From: Nitrososphaerales archaeon
Lineage (GTDB): Archaea > Thermoproteota > Nitrososphaeria > Nitrososphaerales > CADDZS01
Assembly: GCA_030041355.1 (NCBI GenBank)
Contig: JASHNZ010000073.1
Coordinates: forward strand, 1-64,000
DNA: 64,000 nucleotides
Reading direction: 5' to 3'
Each line of letters starts with the position of its first letter. Position 1 is the first letter of the stretch. This document shows positions 15,150-24,135 of the stretch, piece after piece. Under the pieces are notes generated by a model, which was not told where the DNA came from, did not search any database, and was given only the letters and a program-made list of their open reading frames with translations. A program made the translations under genes and the position numbers.

Positions 15150-16631
15150 TTAGGATTTACTTGAGCTTCTCCGCTTTACCACAACTACTGTTCCTGCGGC
15201 GATGGCTACGACTACAGCTACAGGTATGATCACCGATAACGAGCCTGACAGGTTGCTTGGGTTATTATTCTTCGAACCGCCGGCTGAGCTGGATGTTGTC
15301 GGATTTGTATTGGTCGGATTTGTATTGTTCGGATTCGGATTGGGGTTGTTTATAACGCTGACCGAATTTGGAGTGATAACAGCCGGATCAAACATGAATC
15401 CTGAGCTTTCATTGTACTTGAATCCACCAAAGACGACAAATATTGAAGATTGGTTCCAGGTTGTTTGCCATGAGACAGGAATGTAATCGCGTGTCGTGTT
15501 GTACAGCTGCGAACTTCCAAGCATCGTGAAGTTTGTTGGAAACTGTTCTTTACATAATTGAGTGTTATTTACATAATATATCGCGCTGTCATTTAGAGCA
15601 TCAGAGCTGAAAGTCGGCAGGTTTACCATTGTATTCTGAGAACTGCCGTATGCAAAAGATAACCGATCCTGAGCTACCAAGCTGAAATTGTCTCCTGTCG
15701 TGAAGTTTGCCGGATACAATTCATGGCCGGGGATGTCACCGTTTTCCTTGGCGACCGGGAAAGCTTTGGTTGCGTTCCAGTTGACGCTCACACCGTACTT
15801 GATATTCGTTTGCGCAGTGTCATGCGTTACCGTGAACATTAAAACCACTGGTACGGGGACGTCGTCGGTGAGATTCTGCATTTGTGGGGGAATCGGAGGT
15901 AGTGGAAGGTCTGACATAAGTGCGTCCACAGTAACGTTGAACTTTGCTATGCTCTCGGTGAGGATGTTTCCATCATAGGTCGTGTTAGCAATAGATAGTG
16001 AAACAGCGCCAATTGAGATTGAACTGGCGTTTGCATAGTTGATACTTCCTATGATATTGTTAACCGAGTAATCAAAGCAGCCGGGACAAGTATTGTTGCC
16101 GAAGTCCAGATTATTTCTTGTCAGATTGAATTGATTTGCCGTACCGTTTACAATGTCAAATCCCATGAAGCTATAGATAGTGCCAATTGCAGTCTTGTTC
16201 ACCGTCGCCCAAGTATTCAAGTTGATTCCCGCGTTGAACACATCGCTCCAATTCAAAACTTGATCGTCGCTCATGTTTATTCCTCCTTGAGTGAATGCGT
16301 AAGTCGTAGTTAGCGCGATCATTTCTCCGGTGCCATCCATGTATCTTAATGTCATGCCTCCACTCAGGAGATCAGATGTTTCGTTCGTGGTTTCAGTTAC
16401 ACCTTGTGAAAACTGTTGTGTATAGTTCACGTCCACTTGAGGGGTAGACTCATTTGTTCCTTGGTGCCAAGGCTGAGAGCTGTCAGAGCTTTGCGCATAA
16501 CTGCGCGTGTTAACTGAAATCGGGCTGACAAAAAGTCCGCTTAAAAGAAACAGGCTAACGAGAATGACTAAAAGTACTTTTGCCGAAGAGAACATTTTCA
16601 GCGAATTTCTGCGTGATTTATACGAAAACAA
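15150..16631 (-). CDS. Large secreted protein with C-terminal membrane anchor
   Basis: A 493-residue product with a signal peptide (KVLLVILVSLFLLSGLFV), an Asn/Thr/Ser-rich extracellular domain full of N-x-S/T sequons, a spacer of NPNPNPNNTNPTNTNP type at about residues 425-445, and a C-terminal helix (IIPVAVVVAIAAGTVVVV) followed by KRRSSSKS. This is the layout of archaeal sortase- or helix-anchored surface glycoproteins. The domain contains CPGC at about residue 180. TTG 16631 is the annotated start; ATG at residue 13 (MFSSAKVLL) may be used. Function unknown. Confidence 0.7.
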   Translation of the reverse strand: MFSYKSRRNSLKMFSSAKVLLVILVSLFLLSGLFVSPISVNTRSYAQSSDSSQPWHQGTNESTPQVDVNYTQQFSQGVTETTNETSDLLSGGMTLRYMDGTGEMIALTTTYAFTQGGINMSDDQVLNWSDVFNAGINLNTWATVNKTAIGTIYSFMGFDIVNGTANQFNLTRNNLDFGNNTCPGCFDYSVNNIIGSINYANASSISIGAVSLSIANTTYDGNILTESIAKFNVTVDALMSDLPLPPIPPQMQNLTDDVPVPVVLMFTVTHDTAQTNIKYGVSVNWNATKAFPVAKENGDIPGHELYPANFTTGDNFSLVAQDRLSFAYGSSQNTMVNLPTFSSDALNDSAIYYVNNTQLCKEQFPTNFTMLGSSQLYNTTRDYIPVSWQTTWNQSSIFVVFGGFKYNESSGFMFDPAVITPNSVSVINNPNPNPNNTNPTNTNPTTSSSAGGSKNNNPSNLSGSLSVIIPVAVVVAIAAGTVVVVKRRSSSKS

Positions 16632-17111
16632 GAACGGTTCGACTAAAAAGGCATGAGAAAACGCAATTTAAGAAGAATGGAGCGCGAGTCCATTAAAAGT
16701 CCGATAAATGGGCCCAACAGGGATGGCAATGTAGGATCGGACAGAGCCAAGGTACCGAGCAGAAGTCCAGCCGAATTTACTTCAGCGAGAGATGAACGTG
16801 GTTTAAATTGATAGAGCTGCGAAAGAATTTTTCAGATTGTGGATCAGAACGGTAATCTTGCGCCTGCAGGCTCGGAACAATTAGAGAGACAGTCAGAAAC
16901 AGTCGAAAGGACATTGTCGTTGGATCTTGCGGCGCAGAGGCGAGAGTGAATTATTGCACCTTCCCTTTAACAAAAGCCAAAGCCCTGTTTCGACTTCCGA
17001 TGTAGCACTTCACATCGCTCGCCGGACATGAGGAAAAGAGTCGAGACAGCTACGATCGAAAGAGAAGAGATTAGCGACCGCGAAGTCGATGTCTAGGGGT
17101 AGTCGGGAGAT
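16632..17111. other. Gap of 480 bp
   Basis: Nothing supported. A 45-codon minus-strand frame (16914 to 16777) begins like a signal peptide but has no further support. The part adjoining 16631 should contain the promoter of the surface protein; a CTTAAATT element on the minus strand near 16665 is a candidate TATA box. Confidence 0.3.
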
Positions 17112-17390
17112 CTACCTTGGATGGGCTCTCAGATTGGCGCGGTTAACTTCAGCCATTATATTGACACCCTGAGGAGTCAGGGCGTAAACTCTCGGCTTGG
17201 TGTTCACGGGATTAACGCAGGAAACCAGTTCCCGGTCTTGTAACTCGCGCAACGCCCGGCTGACATGCGAAAGATGTTTTTCTATTCTCTTTGCGAGCTC
17301 AGTGGGAGTACTAACATCTTGAGACAGCCAAGAAAGTATCTTCAATCTCGTGTCGCTGGCAACTACAAAATCGAAGACTTGCTCGGACAT
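17112..17390 (-). CDS. Winged-helix transcriptional regulator (ArsR/MarR-like)
   Basis: A 92-residue single-domain protein. An N-terminal helix (VFDFVVASDTRLKILSWL) is followed by an HTH (STPTELAKRIEKHLSHVSRALRELQ), a wing (LVSCVNPVNTKPRVYALT) and a C-terminal helix. The SHVSRAL recognition helix and the PRVYALTPQG wing match archaeal ArsR-like regulators. No metal-binding Cys pair is seen, so it is unlikely to sense metals through the classic site. It is monocistronic. Confidence 0.8.
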   Translation of the reverse strand: MSEQVFDFVVASDTRLKILSWLSQDVSTPTELAKRIEKHLSHVSRALRELQDRELVSCVNPVNTKPRVYALTPQGVNIMAEVNRANLRAHPR

Positions 17391-17683
17391 ACTCTTTCTT
17401 TCCCGCTTTCAATTTATCTACTAGATCGACGATCTAACTTCTTTTCCTGATCAATGTGGAAAGGAGTCTAATAAAGGCGGGGGACGATTACTAATTTTGA
17501 TGATCAGGCGCTTCTCCTTTGATTTCCCAAATTCACTAGAATGTTTGAGACAATTGAACTTCAGGAGTGAGCGGAGCGACGGGCTTGGGAAAAGCAAGCC
17601 AAAACTCAAGTGGTAACAACAATCAAATGCCGCATCTACGTTCAATGACGATCTTCGATTTTTAGGTCCAACAGGCGTTTTCA

Positions 17684-18217
17684 ATGGAAAACAAATTGGT
17701 TACCGTCCTCGAATCCAGAGCAAAGTCTATCCGGTTCTCGTCAGGCCTAGCCAACAACCTCTGGAAAGCTTCCAAGGTCATTATGTGTGGAATACTCATT
17801 GGTTCCTTCGATGCCTGGCAGGTCAGATACCTCTCCGTGGGACATTTTGGAGTTGAGGCTGCGATTCTCTACCAGTGCGGGCTCATGACAGCTTCCGGCA
17901 TTGCTGCATTTGGGTCTCTTCACGACAGAAACTGGAGTCGGTCCAGAAACGCCCTGAGCCTTCTGGTAACTATTCCTATTGCTACCATTGCAGATAATGT
18001 TTCTTTCGATCTTCAGACTCTTAGACTATACATCATCATTCTTCCTAGGACCGGCTTTATTTGGAGGTCCTATGTATTCGGCCACACATTCCTCCACCCG
18101 CTTGCAAATTGGGTCGATTTGCAAACATTTGCTCCAGGACTAATAGATGGTTATGTCGCCGCAATAATCATTGGAGCGATGTACGTCTTGATTCAGTGCC
18201 TCTGGAAGAGAATATAA
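17684..18217 (+). CDS. Integral membrane protein of unknown function
   Basis: A 177-residue protein with about four hydrophobic segments (VIMCGILIGSF, ILYQCGLMTASGIAAFGS, NALSLLVTIPIATIADNV and DGYVAAIIIGAMYVLIQCLW). The loops contain Trp, Arg and His (HDRNWSRSRN, YVFGHTFLHPLANW). The clustered His residues could bind a metal or a lipid headgroup. No family recognised. ATG 17684 is the only plausible start. Confidence 0.55.
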   Translation: MENKLVTVLESRAKSIRFSSGLANNLWKASKVIMCGILIGSFDAWQVRYLSVGHFGVEAAILYQCGLMTASGIAAFGSLHDRNWSRSRNALSLLVTIPIATIADNVSFDLQTLRLYIIILPRTGFIWRSYVFGHTFLHPLANWVDLQTFAPGLIDGYVAAIIIGAMYVLIQCLWKRI

Positions 18218-18235
18218 TTTAAGCCCGTTTGAGGC

Positions 18236-19105
18236 TCAGCTCCCCCATCCAAAAGAATATTCTCTGGATTTCCAAGGTTTCATTACTAAATCCCACCTAG
18301 TTACTACCTTTTGGGACTCTTCGCAGACTAGACAGTCATCCACGCTGTTACCAAGCTCCTGAGCCGCCTGATTGATCGTTTTGCCATCAAAAATGACTTT
18401 GGACTCTCGGAACTGTAAATCCCGAACTTTTGCCTGTGCCCATTCTTCAGGATTTTGCTTTGCGATTTCGAGCCTCTGAGGTGAGAAGAGGAATCTGATT
18501 ATACTTCGACTCGACAGATAACAAGGTCGAGATCTCTGCTTTTGAGACTCTAGGAAGACACGTCTGATTCTCTTCTCGAACATAAGCTTTAGGGCATCCA
18601 GAAGATCAGCGTCAGAAGATATCGAAAAAATAACCGAACCAACTTCTGATACTCTCAGATTACTCTTGATTACTCCACTCCTAAACAATTGAATGATTTC
18701 ACTTAAAGTGAGAAGTGCGGTTGCATTGCCCTTTTCCACGATCGCATCCCCAAAACGCGTCAAATCAACAACTCCGAGAAGCTCGTCAAGTGAATCCTCA
18801 TATGAGACCGCGCCTACCCAGACTGGAATCTCCTTGCACGGTGTCCAAAGGAGTTTCGAGTAATCTTTTGGATTTGTCATTCGCACCTTGCTTAGGACTG
18901 ATAACCCGCCGATGGCACCATACATTCTGATTTTTGTATTGGGATCGATTCTGGGCTCCATCCCACCATCAATCGCGAGCATCTGAACTTCTTCAAGATG
19001 AAGCAGACTGCTTGTAACTATCAAAGGGCTGTTTGGCTCAATTATTGGGTTTGGTTTCTTGTAAAGCTCTGGAAAAATTGCCGAAAGATGAGGGGATTCT
19101 GGCAT
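18236..19105 (-). CDS. CBS-domain-like regulatory protein
   Basis: The 289-residue product contains two segments with the CBS signature. The clearer one spans about residues 150-200: RVSEVGSVIFSISSDADLLD then ALKLMFEKRIRRVFLE. A second, more degenerate one lies near the C-terminus (VRDLQFRESKVIFDGKTI then AAQELGNSVDDCLVCE, ending VVTRWDLVMKPW). CBS pairs bind adenine nucleotides and often control transporters or enzymes. No catalytic partner domain is fused. The N-terminal 120 residues are unassigned. Convergent with the membrane protein at 17684. Confidence 0.6.
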   Translation of the reverse strand: MPESPHLSAIFPELYKKPNPIIEPNSPLIVTSSLLHLEEVQMLAIDGGMEPRIDPNTKIRMYGAIGGLSVLSKVRMTNPKDYSKLLWTPCKEIPVWVGAVSYEDSLDELLGVVDLTRFGDAIVEKGNATALLTLSEIIQLFRSGVIKSNLRVSEVGSVIFSISSDADLLDALKLMFEKRIRRVFLESQKQRSRPCYLSSRSIIRFLFSPQRLEIAKQNPEEWAQAKVRDLQFRESKVIFDGKTINQAAQELGNSVDDCLVCEESQKVVTRWDLVMKPWKSREYSFGWGS

Positions 19106-19284
19106 TAGGTTAGATAATTGACAATGTTTTGATTCGTTTTAAGCAATTACCCGAGAAACCATTCTTCATGCTAATTGCAAAATTGTCGAATGAGAATTGA
19201 GAAACGATGGAACAAAGAAGTTCAAATTTTGCTTTGCGAGAACTCCAGATGATTACGTCCGATCTGTGAGAGTACGAAAAAAAC

Positions 19285-19602
19285 TCAAGGCGTTGTCAAA
19301 CTGGAAGAGGCTTTCGCATCAGGGACACCAATCTTAAGTCCAAGAGCCACCAAGACTTCCTGTGCTGTCGCAAGGGTGTTTCTTCCATGAGAAGTTACTA
19401 CATAGCTAAACTCCCCATCCTCGGAAAGATATTTTCTGAGTAGTCCTCGGTTCGTACAGTGTTCGGCGAATTTGTTGAATTGTATACTATCAATTTCGCA
19501 GTACGACTTGATCTGCGAAGGTAGCCGGGGTTCAGAACAATAGTATAGCATGCGAACTAGGATATCGGCATCCTCTCTCTTTTGGACTGAAAGAATGCTC
19601 AC
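19285..19602 (-). CDS. Archaeal winged-helix protein
   Basis: A 105-residue protein with GTG start. Residues 8-75 form a winged helix: DADILVRMLYYCSEPRLPSQ, then the HTH-like QIKSYCEIDSIQFNKFAEHC, GLLRKYL and a wing (FSYVVTSHGRNTLA). This layout is common in Thaumarchaeota, which carry many one-domain regulators of this kind. The last 25 residues are a loose tail. Target genes unknown. Confidence 0.65.
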   Translation of the reverse strand: MSILSVQKREDADILVRMLYYCSEPRLPSQIKSYCEIDSIQFNKFAEHCTNRGLLRKYLSEDGEFSYVVTSHGRNTLATAQEVLVALGLKIGVPDAKASSSLTTP

Positions 19603-19706
19603 ACGGATCGCGAGCTTAAGCTTGCCTAAAGCCTTGGATTACATAAAAGCTATTACGCTTTTCACTTGTGGGAAGACAATTCGTCCAGAATGTAAACGTA
19701 ACCACC

Positions 19707-20207
19707 TTACGCAGCTGAACCCATTTCCGAGGATTCTGGCAAGGCTTCCTCCTTGTATTTTGCTGCTTCTTCCGCACTCCAAAGAGTCCAGATGAAGTGG
19801 TTTGCTTTACCAACATTGTGTCCTTGCTCTTTCAATACGCCACGCAGATAGAAATCCCCGACATAAGCTGCCTTTTCGGTTCCGTTCTTGCCCACTGCCG
19901 GCTTTACCTCATTTACGATCATAAAGCTGGATCGATGCCAATTGTTGCTTCTTATCGTGAAAGGAGTCCTGCGTCCATTTTGTTCGTAAACCTGTGCAAC
20001 CGTCCTTAAGGACGCATCGTATTTGAAAACAGCCTTGAAACAGCTCTCGCAGAAGGACATATTTCGATCTTTGAAGTTTATAGTTGCAATTCTGCTATTT
20101 GGGATATCCTTTCCGCATCTCTGACAACAGATGCTAGGTGCGGAATCTGTTTTCGTTAGCTGAATAGTCTTATTGCTCACGGTTGACGATCTCTCTAATT
20201 CTGGCAA
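19707..20207 (-). CDS. Zinc-finger-containing hypothetical protein
   Basis: A 166-residue protein starting at TTG 20207. Residues 27-60 carry a four-Cys zinc module (CCQRCGKDIPNS, then MSFCESCFKAVF). The remaining part has a basic strand-rich segment (GRRTPFTIRSNNWHRSSF) and an acidic helix (WSAEEAAKYKEEALPE). No named family recognised. The zinc module suggests protein or nucleic-acid binding in the cytoplasm. Confidence 0.55.
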   Translation of the reverse strand: MPELERSSTVSNKTIQLTKTDSAPSICCQRCGKDIPNSRIATINFKDRNMSFCESCFKAVFKYDASLRTVAQVYEQNGRRTPFTIRSNNWHRSSFMIVNEVKPAVGKNGTEKAAYVGDFYLRGVLKEQGHNVGKANHFIWTLWSAEEAAKYKEEALPESSEMGSAA

Positions 20208-20498
20208 GTGGGAAAAATCACATTGAGATAATAACTGCGAAAGTGGGAGATGCTTTACCTCAAGCTAAAATGTACAGACTTGTGAGCAGAGGCCCATCCC
20301 TTCCGATCTGCCGTTAGTCATCAAAAAAGCCGAGAAACGTGCTAATAACGATATAAAAACCAAGCTTTCTCCATCAGGATTATATCCTTGATCGCACAGA
20401 CAAAGAGCGATTCCACCGGGTAATGCTGACCTATCCGTTAAGGAAGGAAAGCTGCAAGTCCTAGACTTGCGCCCGGCCGGAATCACTTTTCGCTGGAG

Positions 20499-21365
20499 CT
20501 AGATACTTTTCTCAAAGACTATCGAATGCTTTCCCCACGAATCTTGAACAAAGCCCAACGATCTGCAAAGTCGTATCACATAATGATCAAAAGGTACGAA
20601 CCCACTTACGGATTCTGCTTTCATCTCGAGCGCAATCTTCAAAATTTTCAGCAAAGTGTCCCTGACTGATCCGGTTAGAATAGAGAATTCCGCGTGCTTC
20701 TCGTCAGTTTTCTTAAGAATAAAGCTAGAATTCCCGTAACAGAAGAGCTCTTTTTTCCTCACCGTGTATTGAAGCGTGTCCCGGCGGGCCCTCACAAATA
20801 CGTATCCGTACCTCAGATACCCGTTCATTTTAGAAACGTAACGTGAGTTCAGCATTTGGTGCATACTTATTCGTCCAGGCTCTAACTTTATCCCAGAAAT
20901 ATTTCGAAGCGATCTCGAACTCTTCAGACTAAAGGTGACATGAGAGGCATGTGCAACCCACTTGAAACCACCTTTGGTTGCTGCCCGAAGCGAGGAAGTA
21001 TTTGTCGAAAGCACAAAGAACCTCAGCTTGCGAATTCCTTTCTCTTTTGCGTGGGAAGCTATGGTCCTTTGGAGAAACTGCGCGACGCCCTTGCCTCTCC
21101 AATCAGGATCCGTTCGAGCCATCCCAAGCCAGCCGCTCCTATCAAAAACTGGAGTGAAGCTGGACATTCCAATAAGTTCTCCGTTCCGAGAAAAGACAAC
21201 GAATAATCTTCTTTTTCCTAATATCTCATCGAGAATGTGTAAGACGTAGTCATTTCGTCCCACTGCTCTCCTACATAGCCGAGCAATATTGTCCCGGTCT
21301 GAAGAGCGCGCCAACCTCGAGCTAAATTGGTACTCTCCCACTCGACTTCGGATCTGCAAATCCAT
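20499..21365 (-). CDS. GNAT-family N-acetyltransferase
   Basis: Residues 20-145 form a GNAT fold: DNIARLCRRAVGRNDYVL, the beta-strand core LFVVFSRNGELIGMSSFTPV, and the acetyl-CoA loop in DPDWRGKGVAQFLQRT (RGKGVA matches Q/RxxGxG/A), followed by KLRFFVLSTNTSSLRAATKGGF, the typical N/S-x-x-S-x-x-x-Y/A-x-K-x-GF ending. The C-terminal half (about 140 residues) is an extra domain of unknown role. It would transfer an acetyl group to an amine of unknown identity. Divergent from the arginase gene, 69 nt apart. Confidence 0.8.
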   Translation of the reverse strand: MDLQIRSRVGEYQFSSRLARSSDRDNIARLCRRAVGRNDYVLHILDEILGKRRLFVVFSRNGELIGMSSFTPVFDRSGWLGMARTDPDWRGKGVAQFLQRTIASHAKEKGIRKLRFFVLSTNTSSLRAATKGGFKWVAHASHVTFSLKSSRSLRNISGIKLEPGRISMHQMLNSRYVSKMNGYLRYGYVFVRARRDTLQYTVRKKELFCYGNSSFILKKTDEKHAEFSILTGSVRDTLLKILKIALEMKAESVSGFVPFDHYVIRLCRSLGFVQDSWGKHSIVFEKSI

Positions 21366-21434
21366 TCTAAATGACTTAAGTATCTTCCGGACAACTCCTG
21401 TTTCCCAGTAATTTAAGGAAAGTGTAGTTGCTGA

Positions 21435-22337
21435 ATGACTGAAGTAGAGTTGATCGGTGTTCCTCTTGACCTTGGAGCAGACCGACGTGGCGTCGACATG
21501 GGGCCCTTCGCTATACGTTACGCAGGACTTGCCGAGAAGCTTAGGGATCTAGGGCATAAGGTAGTTGATTCAGGAAATATTCGAACGCCTGTTGCAGGAG
21601 AAAGCAAAGTCGAATTTTCAAATGCAAAGTTTCTTTCAGGAATTCGTGGAGTTTGTCTTGATCTTTCAAAAACTGTTTCCGGCATCATTCGCAGGAATAA
21701 TCTTCCACTAGTGCTCGGCGGGGACCATTCGATCGCGATTGGAACTCTTGCGGGACTGTATAGAGGCAGAAGAGGAAAGGAAGTCGGTGTTATTTGGCTA
21801 GACGCGCACGGGGACTTTAACACGCCTGATATTACTCCAAGCGGGAACATTCATGGGATGAGTTTAGCTATATCGGCAGGTATGGGTGGAAAGTGGTTCC
21901 CGTCGCCCCCTTGGCCTGAGAAAGCCGTAGATCCGTCTCGAATAGCGATCGTCGGAGGAAGGAATTTCGATCCTGAAGAGAGGAAGAACATACGGAAAAG
22001 TGGAGTCAGGGTTTTCTCCATGGCGGATATCGATCGTCTTGGCATGCAAGAGGTGATGGAGCAGGCCATACGTGTTGCTTCAGCCTCGGATGATTCATTT
22101 CATGTCAGTTTCGATATGGATGTAATTGATCCGAGCGATGCGCCGGGCGTTGGAACACCCGTTAGAGGCGGCATCACTTATCGAGAAGCTCACCTCGCTA
22201 TGGAAATGATTCATGACGCAAGCTCTATGGAGTCCCTCGAAGTTGTTGAAGTAAATCCAATTCTAGATCAATATAATGCGACAGCGGAACTAGCAGTTGA
22301 GCTCATACTTTCCTCGATGGGAAAGAAGATAATTTGA
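21435..22337 (+). CDS. Arginase (arginase/agmatinase family)
   Basis: The 300-residue enzyme carries the binuclear manganese motifs of the family: GGDHSIAIGT, DAHGDFNTP and SFDMDVIDPSDAPGVGTP. The segment SGNIHGMSLA and the opening GVPLDLGADRRGVDMGP favour arginase (L-arginine to ornithine plus urea) over agmatinase. It acts in the cytoplasm, typically as a trimer or hexamer. A TATA-like ATTTAAGG sits about 22 nt before ATG 21435, suggesting an almost leaderless transcript. It fits the nitrogen-catabolic tone of the region, but no urease is seen here, so the fate of urea is open. Confidence 0.88.
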   Translation: MTEVELIGVPLDLGADRRGVDMGPFAIRYAGLAEKLRDLGHKVVDSGNIRTPVAGESKVEFSNAKFLSGIRGVCLDLSKTVSGIIRRNNLPLVLGGDHSIAIGTLAGLYRGRRGKEVGVIWLDAHGDFNTPDITPSGNIHGMSLAISAGMGGKWFPSPPWPEKAVDPSRIAIVGGRNFDPEERKNIRKSGVRVFSMADIDRLGMQEVMEQAIRVASASDDSFHVSFDMDVIDPSDAPGVGTPVRGGITYREAHLAMEMIHDASSMESLEVVEVNPILDQYNATAELAVELILSSMGKKII

Positions 22338-22427
22338 ATCGCGGCCAATATGACCTAATGATTAGTCCGATTAGCTCGGCATTAGCTGGAAAGGTTTAAT
22401 TGGCTTAAAAATGCACTATTTTCTGCG

Positions 22428-22637
22428 ATGCCAGAGCAGCTTTGCCCTGAATGTGGTGCAACACTCTTCTACGATTCTCCAACAAAGCGGTATGCCTGCA
22501 AAGGCTGCGGTCTTTACGTGACGAAGGACGAGCTAGTCAATATCAAAGATAAGCTCAAACAAGGAACTGACGAATACCGCAAGCGCAAGCAGCAACAAAG
22601 CGAATATCTCGAATGGTGGCTGTCAGCAAAAAAGTAA
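22428..22637 (+). CDS. Small zinc-ribbon protein
   Basis: A 69-residue protein with a four-Cys zinc ribbon at residues 5-27 (CPECGATLFYD and CKGCGLYVT), then a charged helical tail (KDKLKQGTDEYRKRKQQQ) ending in EYLEWWLSAKK. Such short ribbon proteins are common and conserved in Thaumarchaeota, with transcription or RNA roles often proposed. TATA-like elements (22394 and 22404) fit a short or absent leader. Confidence 0.75.
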   Translation: MPEQLCPECGATLFYDSPTKRYACKGCGLYVTKDELVNIKDKLKQGTDEYRKRKQQQSEYLEWWLSAKK

Positions 22638-22772
22638 GCTCGCGTTAGAAAGTGTGGAAACTACTAGCAAAAGACGTAAACGTCTAAGTGAAGAGTATCG
22701 ACAGTTTCTCGTTGTTTTAGTCTCAAGCCAACGACCTAGACAATTTGGATGAAAAATCGGGAGGGCGCAGTT

Positions 22773-24059
22773 TTAGAAAAACCCGCCGAACTCTTCCTCT
22801 TGAGGATCCCCGAAAATGTACGCGTGACCCGCGTCGCTCCTTCCATCGGCTGTTTCGAGAGGTGCGCCGACTATGACTTTCTCGCCGTTTGCGGCAACCG
22901 AGTTTCCAAACCAGCCGTAGTATTTCGCGTTGGGACTGGCTAATGCATCGATCAATGCCCCCGTGGTAGAATTGAAACTGTAGACATGCCCTGCTATTCC
23001 ATGTCCCGAAGCAGTTTCGCGTGGGGCACCCACCACGATTATTCCGGGGTTAACTGACACAGAGGCCCCAAACCATCCCCCTGTTTGAGTATTCGGACTC
23101 GTAAGCGTCCTGATGTAGGCACCTGTGCTCGCGTTGAAACTGTAGGCCCGACCAGCAGCCAAGTATCCAGATACAGTTTCTATCGCGGCTCCAACTTCAA
23201 CGATCTTACTATCGGTGGCTATAGAATCTCCGAAATATCCCATCCATTGCGCGTTGGGACTCGTTAAAGTGCTTACCAGCGCACCTGTGCTGGAGTGGAA
23301 AATATAGGCATGACCTGCAAACTGATATCCGGACGCATTTTCTTGTGGGGCACAAATTGCAACCACGTTCCCACTTATGGCCACGCAGTAACCAAAGTAT
23401 CCCATGTATTGTACGTTCGGACTCGTGAATGTTCTAACTAGAGCTCCTGTCTTGGCGTTGAATAGGTACGCGTGTCCAGCCTGAATGTATCCGGAAGCAT
23501 TTTCGGTTGGAGCGCCGACAGCAATCAAATTGCCGCTTATGCCTACTGAAATGCCAAACAATCCTCCAAACTGGGTATGAGGGCTTGTAAGAGTACTTAT
23601 TAGGGCACCGGATTCAGCATTAAACGCATAGGCTCGGCCAGATTCACTTTGCCCGTTCGTATTTTCGTAATAAGCTCCCACAGCCAAGATATCCCCACTT
23701 ATTGCCACTGAATCCCCAAAGAATCCGTGGAGCTGAGCATTGGGGCTGGAAAACGTGTTAATGAGTGCTCCTGATTTCGCGTCAAAAGTGTAGGCATGGC
23801 CGGCTCCGTAATATCCAGCGGCTGTTTCGTAATAAGCACCTACTGCAATTATGTTGCCGTTTGTCGAGACGGAGTACCCAAACTGTCCCGGAGATTGCGC
23901 ATTCGGATCCTTCAGCGTGAAATGGTGAATATCTGTTAGCCCTTTGGAACCGGAGGTCTCCGACGTAAAGGCATGAGCCGATGTGAATAACGGACTAGTT
24001 GTAAGACAGATTCCGACAACGACGATTAAAGCGACCTTCGAAGAAAAGAGGGATGTCAG
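22773..24059 (-). CDS. Secreted FG-GAP/integrin-alpha-like repeat protein, non-canonical start
   Basis: Repeats of about 52 residues (GFFGDSVAISGDILAVGA, then ETxxGxxxAGHAYxFNxxTGALI and TLTSPNAQ) cover the whole product: the FG-GAP beta-propeller family of extracellular adhesion proteins. The frame stays open upstream of GTG 23708, adding another repeat and a signal peptide (KVALIVVVGICLTTSPLF). It contains no ATG, GTG or TTG before the in-frame TGA, only a CTG at 24059. ATG 24069 on the same strand is in another frame and stops after four codons. A non-standard CTG start, a one-base indel, or a pseudogene are the options. Confidence 0.7.
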   Translation of the reverse strand: MTSLFSSKVALIVVVGICLTTSPLFTSAHAFTSETSGSKGLTDIHHFTLKDPNAQSPGQFGYSVSTNGNIIAVGAYYETAAGYYGAGHAYTFDAKSGALINTFSSPNAQLHGFFGDSVAISGDILAVGAYYENTNGQSESGRAYAFNAESGALISTLTSPHTQFGGLFGISVGISGNLIAVGAPTENASGYIQAGHAYLFNAKTGALVRTFTSPNVQYMGYFGYCVAISGNVVAICAPQENASGYQFAGHAYIFHSSTGALVSTLTSPNAQWMGYFGDSIATDSKIVEVGAAIETVSGYLAAGRAYSFNASTGAYIRTLTSPNTQTGGWFGASVSVNPGIIVVGAPRETASGHGIAGHVYSFNSTTGALIDALASPNAKYYGWFGNSVAANGEKVIVGAPLETADGRSDAGHAYIFGDPQEEEFGGFF

Positions 24060-24135
24060 TTGTCACTCATACTCCAAAAACTCATCAGCTCTGAAAAGTG
24101 AAATCGTCTCAAAAACAACGGTGCTCCCACAATTT

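Noticed and set aside
16777-16914. 45-residue minus-strand frame with signal-peptide-like start
   Set aside because: Only the first 18 residues look like a signal peptide and the rest has no protein character.
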